Below are positions 9,263-18,769 of a DNA stretch of 64,000 bases, in pieces (positions within the stretch are counted from its first letter, which is position 1; every line of letters begins with the position of its first letter). The translations under genes were made by a program, and so were the position numbers. The DNA comes from CAISIP01 sp965278985. Lineage in GTDB: Bacteria; Pseudomonadota; Gammaproteobacteria; Burkholderiales; Burkholderiaceae_C. Below the pieces are notes generated by a model. The model searched no databases. It saw only the letters and a list, made by a program, of their open reading frames with translations, and was not told where the DNA came from. The DNA lies in assembly GCA_965278985.1 (NCBI GenBank), contig OZ257131.1, forward strand, positions 6,448,001-6,512,000, in the 5' to 3' direction.

Positions 9263-9823
9263 ATGTTCTACCAAATCGCCGAGTTGTTGCTGCAGGTGGT
9301 GTTCGGCTTCCTGGCCGTTGTCTGCCTGCTGCGGCTGTGCATGCAGTACCAGGGCGTGTCGTTGTCGGCACGGGCGGGCAATCCGCTGGGGCCCTTCATC
9401 TTCACGGCCACGAACTGGATCGTGCTGCCGCTGCGCAAGCTGATTCCCGCCATGGGCCGCGTGGACACGGCCAGCCTCGTGGCGGCCTTCCTGCTGGTGC
9501 TCGTCGAGCGCCTGTTGTTGTGGCTGCTGCAGGGCTCCTACGGCAGCCTGGGGCTGATGGTGCTGGTCGCCTTCTTCGACCTGCTGCGCCTCATGGTCTC
9601 CTGCCTCACGGGCCTGGTGATCGTGTACGCCGTGTTGTCGTGGGTGCAGGCCGACTCGCCCGTGGTGGCGCTGGTCGCGCGCATCGTCGCGCCGATGTTG
9701 CGGCCCATCCGGCGCATGGTGCCGCTGGTGGGCGGCATCGACCTTTCGCCGCTGGTGTTCCTGGTGCTGCTGCAGGTGGTTGGCATCATCCTCAACGCGG
9801 TGCAGCGCGCGCTGATGGCCTAG
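9263..9823 (+). CDS. YggT family integral membrane protein
   Basis: 186-residue very hydrophobic protein with two YggT repeats: about residues 1-90 (segments near 5-25 and 70-92) and 100-186 (FFDLLRLMVSCLTG and the final LVFLVLLQVVGIILNAV). The motif NPLGPFIFTATNWIVLPLRK and its counterpart APMLRPIRRMVPLVGGIDLSP are typical. The family's role is not settled; links to ion homeostasis or division have been proposed for relatives. ATG chosen because an in-frame upstream extension would run into antisense lysS. Confidence 0.9.
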   Translation: MFYQIAELLLQVVFGFLAVVCLLRLCMQYQGVSLSARAGNPLGPFIFTATNWIVLPLRKLIPAMGRVDTASLVAAFLLVLVERLLLWLLQGSYGSLGLMVLVAFFDLLRLMVSCLTGLVIVYAVLSWVQADSPVVALVARIVAPMLRPIRRMVPLVGGIDLSPLVFLVLLQVVGIILNAVQRALMA

Positions 9824-9843
9824 GCGCGGCCGCCTTCAAGCAA

Positions 9844-9865
9844 AACGGGCCCGCGAGGGCCCGTT
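9844..9865. terminator. Bidirectional rho-independent terminator between yggT-like gene and accD
   Basis: A 9-bp perfect stem AACGGGCCC / GGGCCCGTT with a 4-base GCGA loop. The plus strand continues into TTCTTTC and the minus strand into a T-run (complement of the A-run at 9842-9845). It lies between two convergent genes and can serve both. Confidence 0.85.
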
Positions 9866-9885
9866 CTTTCGGAGGCGGTGGTCTG

Positions 9886-10758
9886 TCAGAGCACCGCGTC
9901 GGCAGGTTGGCGCTGCAGCATCGCCAGCGTGTTGGCGACGATCTTGCGCAGCTCGCGCCGGTCGGCCACCATGTCCACGGCACCCTTTTCCTGCAGGAAC
10001 TCCGCGCGCTGGAAGCCCGCGGGCAGGGTCACGCGCAAGGTGGACTCGATCACGCGCGGGCCGGCGAAACAGATCAGCGCCTTGGGCTCGGCGATCACGA
10101 TGTCCCCCATGAAGGCGAAGCTGGCGCTGACGCCGCCCGTCGTGGGATCGGTCAACACGCTGATGAAGGGCAGGCCCTTCTTGGCCAGGCGCGTCAGGGC
10201 CGCATTGGTCTTGGCCATCTGCATCAGCGAGAGCAAGCCCTCCTGCATGCGCGCGCCGCCCGTGGCGGTGAAGCACACGAAGGGCAGCTTCTGCTCGATG
10301 GCCGCCTCCACACCGCGCACGAAGCGCTCGCCCACGACGGAGCCCATGCTGCCGCCCATGAAGTCGAACTCGAAGCAGGCCACGACCACGCCAATGTTCT
10401 GCACCGCGCCGCCCATGACGATCAGCGCGTCGGTCTCGCCGGTGGCCTCCATGGCTTCCTTCAGTCGCTCGGGGTACTTGCGGCTGTCCTTGAACTTCAG
10501 CGCGTCCACCGGCAGCACCTCCTGGCCGATCTCGAAACGTCCCTCGTTGTCGAGGAAGGCGTTCAGGCGCGCGCGTGCGCCGATACGGTGGTGGTGGCTG
10601 CAGGTAGGGCAGACGTTCTGGTTCTGTTCCAGGTCCGTCTTGTAGAGCACGGTTTCGCAGCTGGGGCATTTGACCCACAGCCCTTCAGGTACCGTGCGCC
10701 GGCCGGCGGGGTCGGTGTGCTGGATCTTGGGAGGAAGCAGTTTCTCGAGCCAACTCAT
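9886..10758 (-). CDS. accD: Acetyl-CoA carboxylase carboxyltransferase subunit beta
   Basis: Carboxyltransferase beta subunit that with AccA transfers CO2 from biotin to acetyl-CoA, the first step of fatty acid synthesis. The 290-residue protein starts MSWLEKLLPPKIQ and has the four-cysteine zinc site Cys31, Cys34, Cys50, Cys53. The crotonase-like carboxyltransferase core includes FTATGGARMQEG and the oxyanion-loop region PTTGGVSASFA. It is the last gene of the minus-strand run, 13 bases after trpA. The trpA-accD neighbourhood is common in betaproteobacteria. Confidence 0.97.
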   Translation of the reverse strand: MSWLEKLLPPKIQHTDPAGRRTVPEGLWVKCPSCETVLYKTDLEQNQNVCPTCSHHHRIGARARLNAFLDNEGRFEIGQEVLPVDALKFKDSRKYPERLKEAMEATGETDALIVMGGAVQNIGVVVACFEFDFMGGSMGSVVGERFVRGVEAAIEQKLPFVCFTATGGARMQEGLLSLMQMAKTNAALTRLAKKGLPFISVLTDPTTGGVSASFAFMGDIVIAEPKALICFAGPRVIESTLRVTLPAGFQRAEFLQEKGAVDMVADRRELRKIVANTLAMLQRQPADAVL

Positions 10759-10771
10759 CAGTGGTGTCCTT

Positions 10772-11595
10772 TCAGGCCGAAGCCTTGGATTGTGCATCCA
10801 GCGCCTGGCGGATGCCAGACAGGAACTCGGCCGCGATGGCGGGCACGCGTTCCCGCGGCTGGTCGTCGATGAGCTGGATCAGCCGGCTGCCGATCACCAC
10901 GGCATCGGCCACCTTGCCCACGGCGCAGGCGGTTTGTGCGTCGCGGATGCCGAAGCCCACACCCACGGGGATGTTCACATGGCTGCGGATGCGCGGCAAC
11001 ATGGCTTCCACGGCTCCGGTGTCCACCGTGCCGGCGCCCGTGACGCCCTTGAGCGACACGTAGTAGACATAGCCGCTGGCGACCTCGGCCACCTCGGCCA
11101 TGCGCTCGTCGGTGCTGGTGGGGGCCAGCAGGAAGATCAGGTCCATGCCCTTGGCACGCAGCTTGGCCGCGAAGTCGCGGCATTCCTCGGGCGGGTAGTC
11201 GACCACCAGGATGCCGTCCACGCCGGCCTCGGAGGCATCCCGGATGAATGCGTCCTCGCCGTGCCGCTGGTCATAACGCTCCACAGGGTTGGCATACCCC
11301 ATCAGCACGACCGGCGTGCGGGTGTCGCGGGCGCGGAACTCGCGCACCATCGCCAGCACCTGGGCCGTGCCGATGCCCAGCGCCAGCGCTTTCTCTCCGG
11401 CCCGCTGGATCACAGGGCCGTCGGCCATGGGGTCGGAGAAGGGCACGCCCAGCTCGATCACGTCGGCGCCGGCTGCGACCATCGCATGCATCAGCGTGGG
11501 CGTGATGTCCGCAAAGGGAAAGCCGGCCGTGACATAGGGCACCAGCGCCTTGCGGCCGTCGGCCTGCAGTGCAGAGAAAGTGGCGGCGATACGGC

Positions 11596-11599
<4 letters not shown>
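10772..11599 (-). CDS. trpA: Tryptophan synthase alpha chain
   Basis: Cleaves indole-3-glycerol phosphate to indole, which is channelled to TrpB. The 275-residue barrel has the catalytic acids Glu49 and Asp60 within VIELGVPFSDPMADGP and phosphate-binding GVGFGIRDAQ late in the sequence. Its ATG overlaps the trpB stop by four bases, so alpha and beta chains are translationally coupled. Confidence 0.97.
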
Positions 11600-12826
<1,227 letters not shown>

Positions 12827-12852
<26 letters not shown>

Positions 12853-13561
12853 GGAGGGTGCCTGCAAATTGGGTGTCCGCCGCGCGCACGGCGGCGACGA
12901 ACTGGTGGATCTTGGCGGCGTCCTTGATGCCTTTCCTTTCGGACGACATCTCGACGCCGGAACTCACGTCAACGGCCAGCGTCTTTATGCAACGCGGCCG
13001 CAGAGCCAAGATGCCATCGGTCACGTTTGCAGGCGTGAGCCCACCACCTAAGACGAGGTGACAGTTGACGCTTGGTGGAAGAAGTGACCAATTGAAGCTT
13101 TTGCCCCCTCCGCCGTACCCCTCGACATGGGCGTCGAGCAGGATGGCTTGGGCGCTGCGGTAATCGTGGGCGAATTTTACGAGATCGAAACCGGCTCCGG
13201 CATCCCCCACGGGAATGCGGGCCGCGCGCAGGTAGGGCCACTGGCCCTGCTGAGTAGCCTGCAGACAGTACTCAGGTGTCTCGTCCCCATGGAATTGCAA
13301 CAGCGCCTGGGGCAGGCAGGCATGCGCCTCGGCAATCTCTTCGGTTGGGGCATTGACGAACAACAGCACCGGCGTGACCCAGGGCGGCAGGCGGCGCGCG
13401 AGTTCCGTGGCCCGTTCCAGGGTGACGTGGCGCGGGCTCTTGGCATACCGCACGAAGCCCACCGCATCGGCACCGGCCGCCACGGCGGCGTCCAGGTCCT
13501 CTTCGCGCGTGATGCCGCAGATCTTGATGCGCGTGCGCAGGTTCGGGAAGGTCGTCGTCAT
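12827..13561 (-). CDS. trpF: Phosphoribosylanthranilate isomerase
   Basis: Amadori rearrangement step of tryptophan synthesis. The 244-residue TIM barrel has the catalytic cysteine motif KICGITREEDL (Cys15), LLFVNAP, and the phosphate-binding LVLGGGLTPANV and DVSSGVE near the C-terminus; the catalytic aspartate is in LLDAHVEGYGG. Its ATG overlaps the truA stop by four bases, and its 3' end overlaps trpB. Confidence 0.96.
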
Positions 13562-14340
13562 GGCAGTCCGTCGAAGAGCGGGGTGGACTCGGGCAGGCCC
13601 CAGCGGGGATCGTAGCGCGGGCCCAGGAAATACAGGCCGTCGGGGCTGAAGGTGGGCGCGGCCACCACGCGTGAGCGCGCCGCCAGCACCTCGGCCATCC
13701 AGCCCACGGGTTTGCGCCCCTGGCCGATGGCGACCAGGCATCCCATCAGGTTGCGGATCATGTGGTGCAGGAAGGCATTGGCCTCGAACTCGAAGCGCCA
13801 GTAGGCGCCGCGCTGCGTGATGGCGATGCGCTGCAGGTGCTTCACGGGCGATTGCGCCTGGCAGGCCGCGGCCCGGAAGGAGCTGAAGTCGTGTTCGCCC
13901 AGCAGGCTCTGGCTGGCGTCCTGCATGGCCTGCAGGTCCAGCGGCTGCATGCTCCAGCCCACGCGGCCATGGTCGATGCCGGGCCGCACGGGCGACTGCA
14001 GCAGCACGTAGACATACCTTCGCGACAGGGCCTGCGCGCGGCAATGGAATTCCCGCGGGACTTCTTGGGCCCATTCGATGCTGATGTCGCGCGGCAGCAG
14101 CGCATTGGTGCCGCGCACCCAGGAGATGGTGCGCCGCTCTGCCGTGGTGTCGAAGTGGATGACCTGCATCAGCGCATGCACGCCGGTGTCGGTGCGGCCC
14201 GCGCAGAGCGTGGAGATGGGCTGGCCTGCCAGCTGCGTCAGTGCCGCTTCGACGCGGTCCTGCACGGTCTGCCCCGAGGGCTGGCTTTGCCAGCCGTGGT
14301 AGGCACCACCGTGGTAGGCGAGTCCCAATGCCAATCGCAT
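13558..14340 (-). CDS. truA: tRNA pseudouridine(38-40) synthase
   Basis: Isomerises uridines 38-40 in the tRNA anticodon arm. The 260-residue protein has the catalytic CAGRTDTGVHA motif with Asp51 and the family motif AYHGGAYHGWQ at the N-terminus, plus FEFEANAFLHHMIRNLMG in the second half. It sits between fimV (75 bases upstream) and trpF (4-base overlap), a typical location in this lineage. Confidence 0.96.
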   Translation of the reverse strand: MRLALGLAYHGGAYHGWQSQPSGQTVQDRVEAALTQLAGQPISTLCAGRTDTGVHALMQVIHFDTTAERRTISWVRGTNALLPRDISIEWAQEVPREFHCRAQALSRRYVYVLLQSPVRPGIDHGRVGWSMQPLDLQAMQDASQSLLGEHDFSSFRAAACQAQSPVKHLQRIAITQRGAYWRFEFEANAFLHHMIRNLMGCLVAIGQGRKPVGWMAEVLAARSRVVAAPTFSPDGLYFLGPRYDPRWGLPESTPLFDGLP

Positions 14341-14415
14341 GCGAGGAAGGCCGCGCCTGTGCTCAGCACCCGGCGCGGGCGGAGAATAAGAAATGGCGGG
14401 GCAACTGCCTGGGGA

Positions 14416-17181
14416 TCAGCTCAGGGCGCTCAGCGCGCGTTGCGCCTTGGCCTTGAGATCACCCGAGGCTTCCGCGATGACCTCTTCGATCAGTGCACGT
14501 GCGCCGTCGTCGTCGCCGATGGACACGAACTCCTCTGCCAATGCCAGCTTCGTGGCGAGCGGATCCTCCGGCTCGGCCGGTGCGTCCGGCACGGGCGCAG
14601 CGGCCGGGTCCGGGTCCAGCTCCAGCGACAGGGTTCCCAGGTCGAATTCCAGCATGCCCGAGTCGGGTGCTGTCGGCGTGTGCAGGGGGGCTTGGCTGGC
14701 CGTCAGTTCACCGGGCGCCGTGTAGCCGAAACTGACGTCAGGCTGGATGGGGTCCGCGGCGCCGTTGATGCCGCCATTGCCCATCTGCAGCGGGATGGGG
14801 CTGGTGGAGCCGAAGCTCACTTCGGCCTGGTGGCGGAACTCGTCGGTCTCCCGTGAGGCCAGGGACAGCGTGTCGTCGGCCTTGGAGATGTCCGGCAGGT
14901 CCAGCTCCAGCGCGGAGGGCTGTGCACTGGCAGCCGCCGGGGCCACAGGCTCCGTGGACAGGCCGAAATCCAGATCCAGCGCTGGTGGCGGTGAAGGCTC
15001 CATCGGAGCGATGGCCACCGTAGGCTCCATCTGTGTCGGCTGGGCCTCGACGATGGACGAGGGCTCGTTGGCGAAGTCGTCGAGCGAGAAGTCCAGGTCG
15101 AGGTCCACCGCAGACGGGGCCGCCTGCGGCATGGCGTCCATCTTCAGGGTGGCCATGTGGGCGGTACCCATCGGCGCGGTGGCCTCCATTGCGGCGACGG
15201 CAGCAGCAGCGCCAACGGCTGCGGATGCGGCCCGCGGCGACGGCTGGCCACCGGGCTGGTAGAGCGGATTTTCGGGATCGATGCTGCGGCCCTGTTCGCA
15301 GATGCGCAGCCACTCCGGTGTGCCTTCGCCGGAGAGCTTGTAGGCCTCATTGGCCATGGCCTCGAAGGCCTGGGCATCGCGCCGCTTGGCATAGATGTCC
15401 AGCAGCTTCTGGTGGATCGCGATGCGCCCGGCATGGGTGCGCAGCGCCTCGCGCAGGATTTCCTCGGCCTGGATGTCGCGGCCGTAGGCCAGGTAGACAT
15501 CCGCCTCGGCGACGGGGTCCACGTCATCGGCCGCGTCGAGCTGGCTGGGCGAGTAGACCATGGACGAGCCCGTGGCGGCCGCCTCGCTGGTGTCCACGCG
15601 TTGCCCACCGCTGGCGCCGAAGAAGGAATCGGGCTGCAGGCGGCTTTCGAGGAAGGCACTGTCCACGTCCGCGTTGTTGCGGCGCTGGCGGGCCTTGTAG
15701 AGCGCCAGGGCCAGCAGCAGCACCAGCAGCGCACCCCCGGCACCCAGCAGCAGTGGATTGGCCATCAGGCTGGCCAGGAAGCTCTCTTCTTCCACGGGTG
15801 CCGGGGCCGGCACCGCCACAGGCGGCCGCACGGCGGCGGGCGCAGAAGGTGCGGCAGCCGGTGCCGGTGCAGTTACAGCAGCGGTTGCAGCGGGCTCGGA
15901 CGCCACCACCACGGGGGGCGGGGCGGCGGCGATGGTCACGCCAGGGGCCGACGCGGCGGCCACCGGGGCACTGGCTCCGGCGGCGGGCGGGGCCGCTGCA
16001 GCGCCGGAGGCGGCACCGGCTGCGGCGCGGAGGTTGCCGAGGTCCTGGAGGTTCTTGTTGATCTCGGCGGCGCGCTGGGCCGCGTCCTGCGACGCGCGGT
16101 TCTGGGCCACCACGGCGGCGGAGCCTTGTTGTGCCTGCACCGAGCCCTGCGACAGGGTCAGCTTGTCCGGCGCCGAAGCGGCGGAGCGGTTGTCCTGCAC
16201 CTGTGCCTGCACGCTGCCACCGGCACTGCGGTCGGCCGCTGCGACCTGCTGGTTCGGCGCGTTGGCCGCCAGCTTGCCACGGAATTCGTTGAAGTCGCGG
16301 CTGTGCGCCACGACGGTGCGGCGCGCCTCCGCATTGCCCATGGAAAGGGCCTGTTCCTCGGTGGGAATGTTCAGGACGGCTCCGGCCTTGATGCGGTTGA
16401 GGTTGCCGTTGATGAAGGCGCCCTCGTTGTTGCGCAACAGCGCCACCAGCATCTGGTCCAGGGACACCTGGGGCGTCTTGTTGGCACGCGCGATCTGGCC
16501 TGCCGTGTCGCCGGGGCGAACCACCGTGGTGCCTCCGGCCGATGGCGCGGCGCGTGCAGCGGGCGCTGCCGCCGCAGGTGCGGCCGCGGGTGCGGGTGCG
16601 CGGGGAGCCGGGGGCGAGGCGGCCGCCGGGGCGCGGGGTGCTGGCGAGGCGGCAGGGGCCGCAGGTGCGGGCCGGGGCGCGATGGGAGCCGACGCTACGG
16701 GCGGCGTGATCTGTACAGGCGACGTCTGTGGCGCCACCGGCGCCGGCGTCGGCGCCGCACGCAGGCTGGGCGGGTCCAGCAGGAGGGTGTAATCGCGCAC
16801 CAGCCGGCCACTGGCCCAGCTGGCTTCGAGGATCAGGTCCACGAAGGGTTCGGAAACAGGACGGTCGCTGCTCAGTCGCAGGTAAGCCCGGCCATCGGCC
16901 CTGCGTTGCAGGCTGATCTGCACACCGGCAAGCGCGGGGTTGTATTCCAGCCCGGCAGCCCGGAAGGCGTCGGGAGAGGCCACCACCGGACGCAGGGAGG
17001 ATGCCTCGTCCGCATTGATTTCCGGGATATCGATTTCCGCGCGCAACGGGTCACCCAGCGCAGATTGCACCGTGACGCGACCCAATGCGAGCGCAGAGGC
17101 ATTCGACCCATAGAGGCCGAAGGCAGCCGCCACCAAAGATGCCAGCGCAGTCTTGCGCCAGCGTTGTGACGTAGAAATCAA
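14416..17181 (-). CDS. fimV: FimV/HubP-type polar pilus-assembly protein
   Basis: Inner-membrane protein that binds peptidoglycan and organises the cell pole for type IV pili and twitching. Layout of the 921-residue product: signal peptide with RWRK before a hydrophobic core; FimV N-terminal domain (ALGRVTVQSALGDPLRAEI); a Pro/Ala-rich stretch; LysM domain at about 215-270; a second Pro/Ala linker; one membrane helix at about 474-495; an acidic cytoplasmic region; and the C-terminal FimV motif near residue 890. I chose the TTG at 17181 because GGAGG stands eight bases upstream and the product then begins directly with a signal peptide. The ATG at 17253 is in frame but would start almost at the predicted transcription start. 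Confidence 0.9.
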   Translation of the reverse strand: MISTSQRWRKTALASLVAAAFGLYGSNASALALGRVTVQSALGDPLRAEIDIPEINADEASSLRPVVASPDAFRAAGLEYNPALAGVQISLQRRADGRAYLRLSSDRPVSEPFVDLILEASWASGRLVRDYTLLLDPPSLRAAPTPAPVAPQTSPVQITPPVASAPIAPRPAPAAPAASPAPRAPAAASPPAPRAPAPAAAPAAAAPAARAAPSAGGTTVVRPGDTAGQIARANKTPQVSLDQMLVALLRNNEGAFINGNLNRIKAGAVLNIPTEEQALSMGNAEARRTVVAHSRDFNEFRGKLAANAPNQQVAAADRSAGGSVQAQVQDNRSAASAPDKLTLSQGSVQAQQGSAAVVAQNRASQDAAQRAAEINKNLQDLGNLRAAAGAASGAAAAPPAAGASAPVAAASAPGVTIAAAPPPVVVASEPAATAAVTAPAPAAAPSAPAAVRPPVAVPAPAPVEEESFLASLMANPLLLGAGGALLVLLLALALYKARQRRNNADVDSAFLESRLQPDSFFGASGGQRVDTSEAAATGSSMVYSPSQLDAADDVDPVAEADVYLAYGRDIQAEEILREALRTHAGRIAIHQKLLDIYAKRRDAQAFEAMANEAYKLSGEGTPEWLRICEQGRSIDPENPLYQPGGQPSPRAASAAVGAAAAVAAMEATAPMGTAHMATLKMDAMPQAAPSAVDLDLDFSLDDFANEPSSIVEAQPTQMEPTVAIAPMEPSPPPALDLDFGLSTEPVAPAAASAQPSALELDLPDISKADDTLSLASRETDEFRHQAEVSFGSTSPIPLQMGNGGINGAADPIQPDVSFGYTAPGELTASQAPLHTPTAPDSGMLEFDLGTLSLELDPDPAAAPVPDAPAEPEDPLATKLALAEEFVSIGDDDGARALIEEVIAEASGDLKAKAQRALSALS

Positions 17182-17265
17182 TTTAATAGCCTCCGATGCT
17201 CGCGCACGCGCCCGGATCCAGGCCGCCGGGTTACTTGGTGACACGATACTCAAACCTTGAAAAGT

Positions 17266-17294
17266 ACCATAGCATCAATGTCTTAGCCTGACAA
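17266..17294 (-). promoter_or_regulatory. Probable sigma-70 promoter of fimV
   Basis: On the minus strand TTGTCA and TATGGT are separated by 17 bases. TTGTCA occurs twice in tandem (second copy at 17297-17302). Transcription would start near 17259, leaving a leader of about 78 bases before the TTG start at 17181. Confidence 0.55.
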
Positions 17295-17395
17295 GCTGAC
17301 AAATCGCTTAATCATCGGGGCTGCCGTGTCGTCACGCTGGGCCCCACGTCGATGTTGCCAGCGGACAACGAAGTGCGGGGGCGCGGGGTGACCGT

Positions 17396-18532
17396 TCAGG
17401 CTTGCAGCAGGATGCGCAACATGCGGCGCAGTGGCTCGGCCGCGCCCCACAACAGCTGGTCGCCGATGGTGAAGGCGCCCACGTACTCTGGGCCCATGGC
17501 CATCTTGCGGATGCGGCCCACGGGGATCGTCATGGTGCCGGTCACGGCCACGGGCGTCAGGTCCTTGAGAGTCGCTTCGCGCGTGTTGGGCACGACCTTC
17601 ACCCAGTCGTTGTCGGCGGCGATCATGGCCTCGATGTCGGCCACGGGCACGTCCTTCTTGAGCTTGAAGGTCAGGGCCTGGCTGTGGCAACGCATCGCAC
17701 CCACGCGCACGCAGAAACCGTCGACGGGGATGGCTGCCGAATCGAAGCCTTCGCCCATGCCGAGGATCTTGTTGGTCTCGGCCATGCCCTTCCACTCTTC
17801 CTTGGACATGCCATTGCCGAGATCCTTATCGATCCAGGGGATCAGCGAGCCACCCAGCGGCACGCCGAAGTTCGCCGTCTCTTCGCCCGACAGGCTGCGC
17901 TGCTTGGCAATCACCTGGCGGTCGATCTCGAGGATCGCGCTCTTGGGGTCGTCCAGCAGCGCCCGCACTTCGGCGTTCAGCGTACCGTACTGCGTCAGCA
18001 GCTCACGCATGTGCTGCGCACCGCCGCCGCTGGCCGCCTGGTAGGTCTGGGTGCTCATCCACTCGACGAGGCCCGCCTTGTACAGCGCGCCGACGCCCAT
18101 CAGCATGCAGCTCACGGTGCAGTTGCCGCCGATCCAGTTGAGGCCGCCCTTGGACAAGGCGGTCTGGATCACGGGCAGGTTCACCGGGTCCAGGATGATG
18201 ACCGCGTCGTCCGCCATGCGCAGCGCGGAGGCGGCGTCGATCCAGTGGCCCTTCCAGCCCGCTGCGCGCAGCTTCGGGAAAACTTCGTTGGTGTAGTCAC
18301 CGCCCTGGCAGGTGATGACGATGTCGCAGCGCTTGAGCGCCGCGATATCGTTCGCGTCGTACAGCTTCGTCTCGTTCTTGGCCTGCGCCGGGGCCCTGCC
18401 ACCGGCGTTGGAGGTCGAGAAAAACAGCGGTTCGATCAGGTCGAAGTCGCCCTCGGCCTGCATGCGGTCCATTAGGACCGAGCCGACCATGCCGCGCCAG
18501 CCAACGAGGCCGACCAGGTTACCTACCTTCAT
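17396..18532 (-). CDS. asd: Aspartate-semialdehyde dehydrogenase
   Basis: Reduces aspartyl phosphate to aspartate semialdehyde, the branch point to lysine/diaminopimelate, threonine and methionine. NADP-binding loop GWRGMVG (11-17) and catalytic Cys138 in GGNCTVS are present; the 378-residue length fits the gammaproteobacterial-type enzyme. A ribosome binding site GAAAGGG precedes the ATG. About 200 bases upstream lie a Thr-rich short ORF and a possible attenuator, annotated separately. The gap of about 210 bases to fimV carries the fimV promoter. Confidence 0.97.
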   Translation of the reverse strand: MKVGNLVGLVGWRGMVGSVLMDRMQAEGDFDLIEPLFFSTSNAGGRAPAQAKNETKLYDANDIAALKRCDIVITCQGGDYTNEVFPKLRAAGWKGHWIDAASALRMADDAVIILDPVNLPVIQTALSKGGLNWIGGNCTVSCMLMGVGALYKAGLVEWMSTQTYQAASGGGAQHMRELLTQYGTLNAEVRALLDDPKSAILEIDRQVIAKQRSLSGEETANFGVPLGGSLIPWIDKDLGNGMSKEEWKGMAETNKILGMGEGFDSAAIPVDGFCVRVGAMRCHSQALTFKLKKDVPVADIEAMIAADNDWVKVVPNTREATLKDLTPVAVTGTMTIPVGRIRKMAMGPEYVGAFTIGDQLLWGAAEPLRRMLRILLQA

Positions 18533-18551
18533 TACATTGCCCTTTCAACGG

Positions 18552-18590
18552 TAAAAACAAACAGCGCCTGATGGACTGCTCGCCTGGCGC
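18552..18590 (-). terminator. Possible transcription attenuator ahead of asd
   Basis: Minus-strand RNA can form GCGCC / GGCGC (arms at 18586-18590 and 18564-18568, with GG/CC inside the loop), followed by TGTTTGTTTTTA. An alternative pairing CCTGGC / GCCAGG (18598-18603 with 18583-18588) uses the same bases and would exclude it. This is the layout of an antiterminator/terminator pair, but the terminator stem is short and the call is tentative. Confidence 0.42.
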
Positions 18591-18629
18591 GTCGACGGCC
18601 AGGAAGGGCGCACGACGAACCAGGCTGCG

Positions 18630-18725
18630 TCAGCCCGTAATGGTGGTCGTGGTTTTGGGGGAGATGCAGGCCGCCACGGCCAGGCCGAACGGCATGGGCA
18701 GGATGGTGGAGCGGGCTGCGAACAT
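18630..18725 (-). CDS. Candidate leader peptide of asd (31 residues, Thr-rich end)
   Basis: A short ORF reads from ATG 18725 to TGA 18630. Residues 24-31 are KTTTTITG, that is five threonine codons and one isoleucine codon in six consecutive codons, just before the stop and before the possible attenuator. Such a run is how amino-acid leader peptides sense charged tRNA; threonine is an end product of the asd pathway. A -10-like TACAAT lies at 18734-18739, so the leader could be nearly leaderless; an in-frame ATG at 18746 also exists. Alternative reading: the sequence LAVAAC could be a lipobox of a tiny lipoprotein. No clear Shine-Dalgarno sequence was seen. Confidence 0.45.
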   Translation of the reverse strand: MFAARSTILPMPFGLAVAACISPKTTTTITG

Positions 18726-18769
18726 GGGGCGGGATTGTAGCCACATGCAGCTTCAGCCGGCTGCTTGTG

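Noticed and set aside
15157..17169. Long plus-strand frame opposite fimV
   Set aside because: Gly/Arg/His-rich translation caused by the Pro/Ala-rich coding strand; not a gene.
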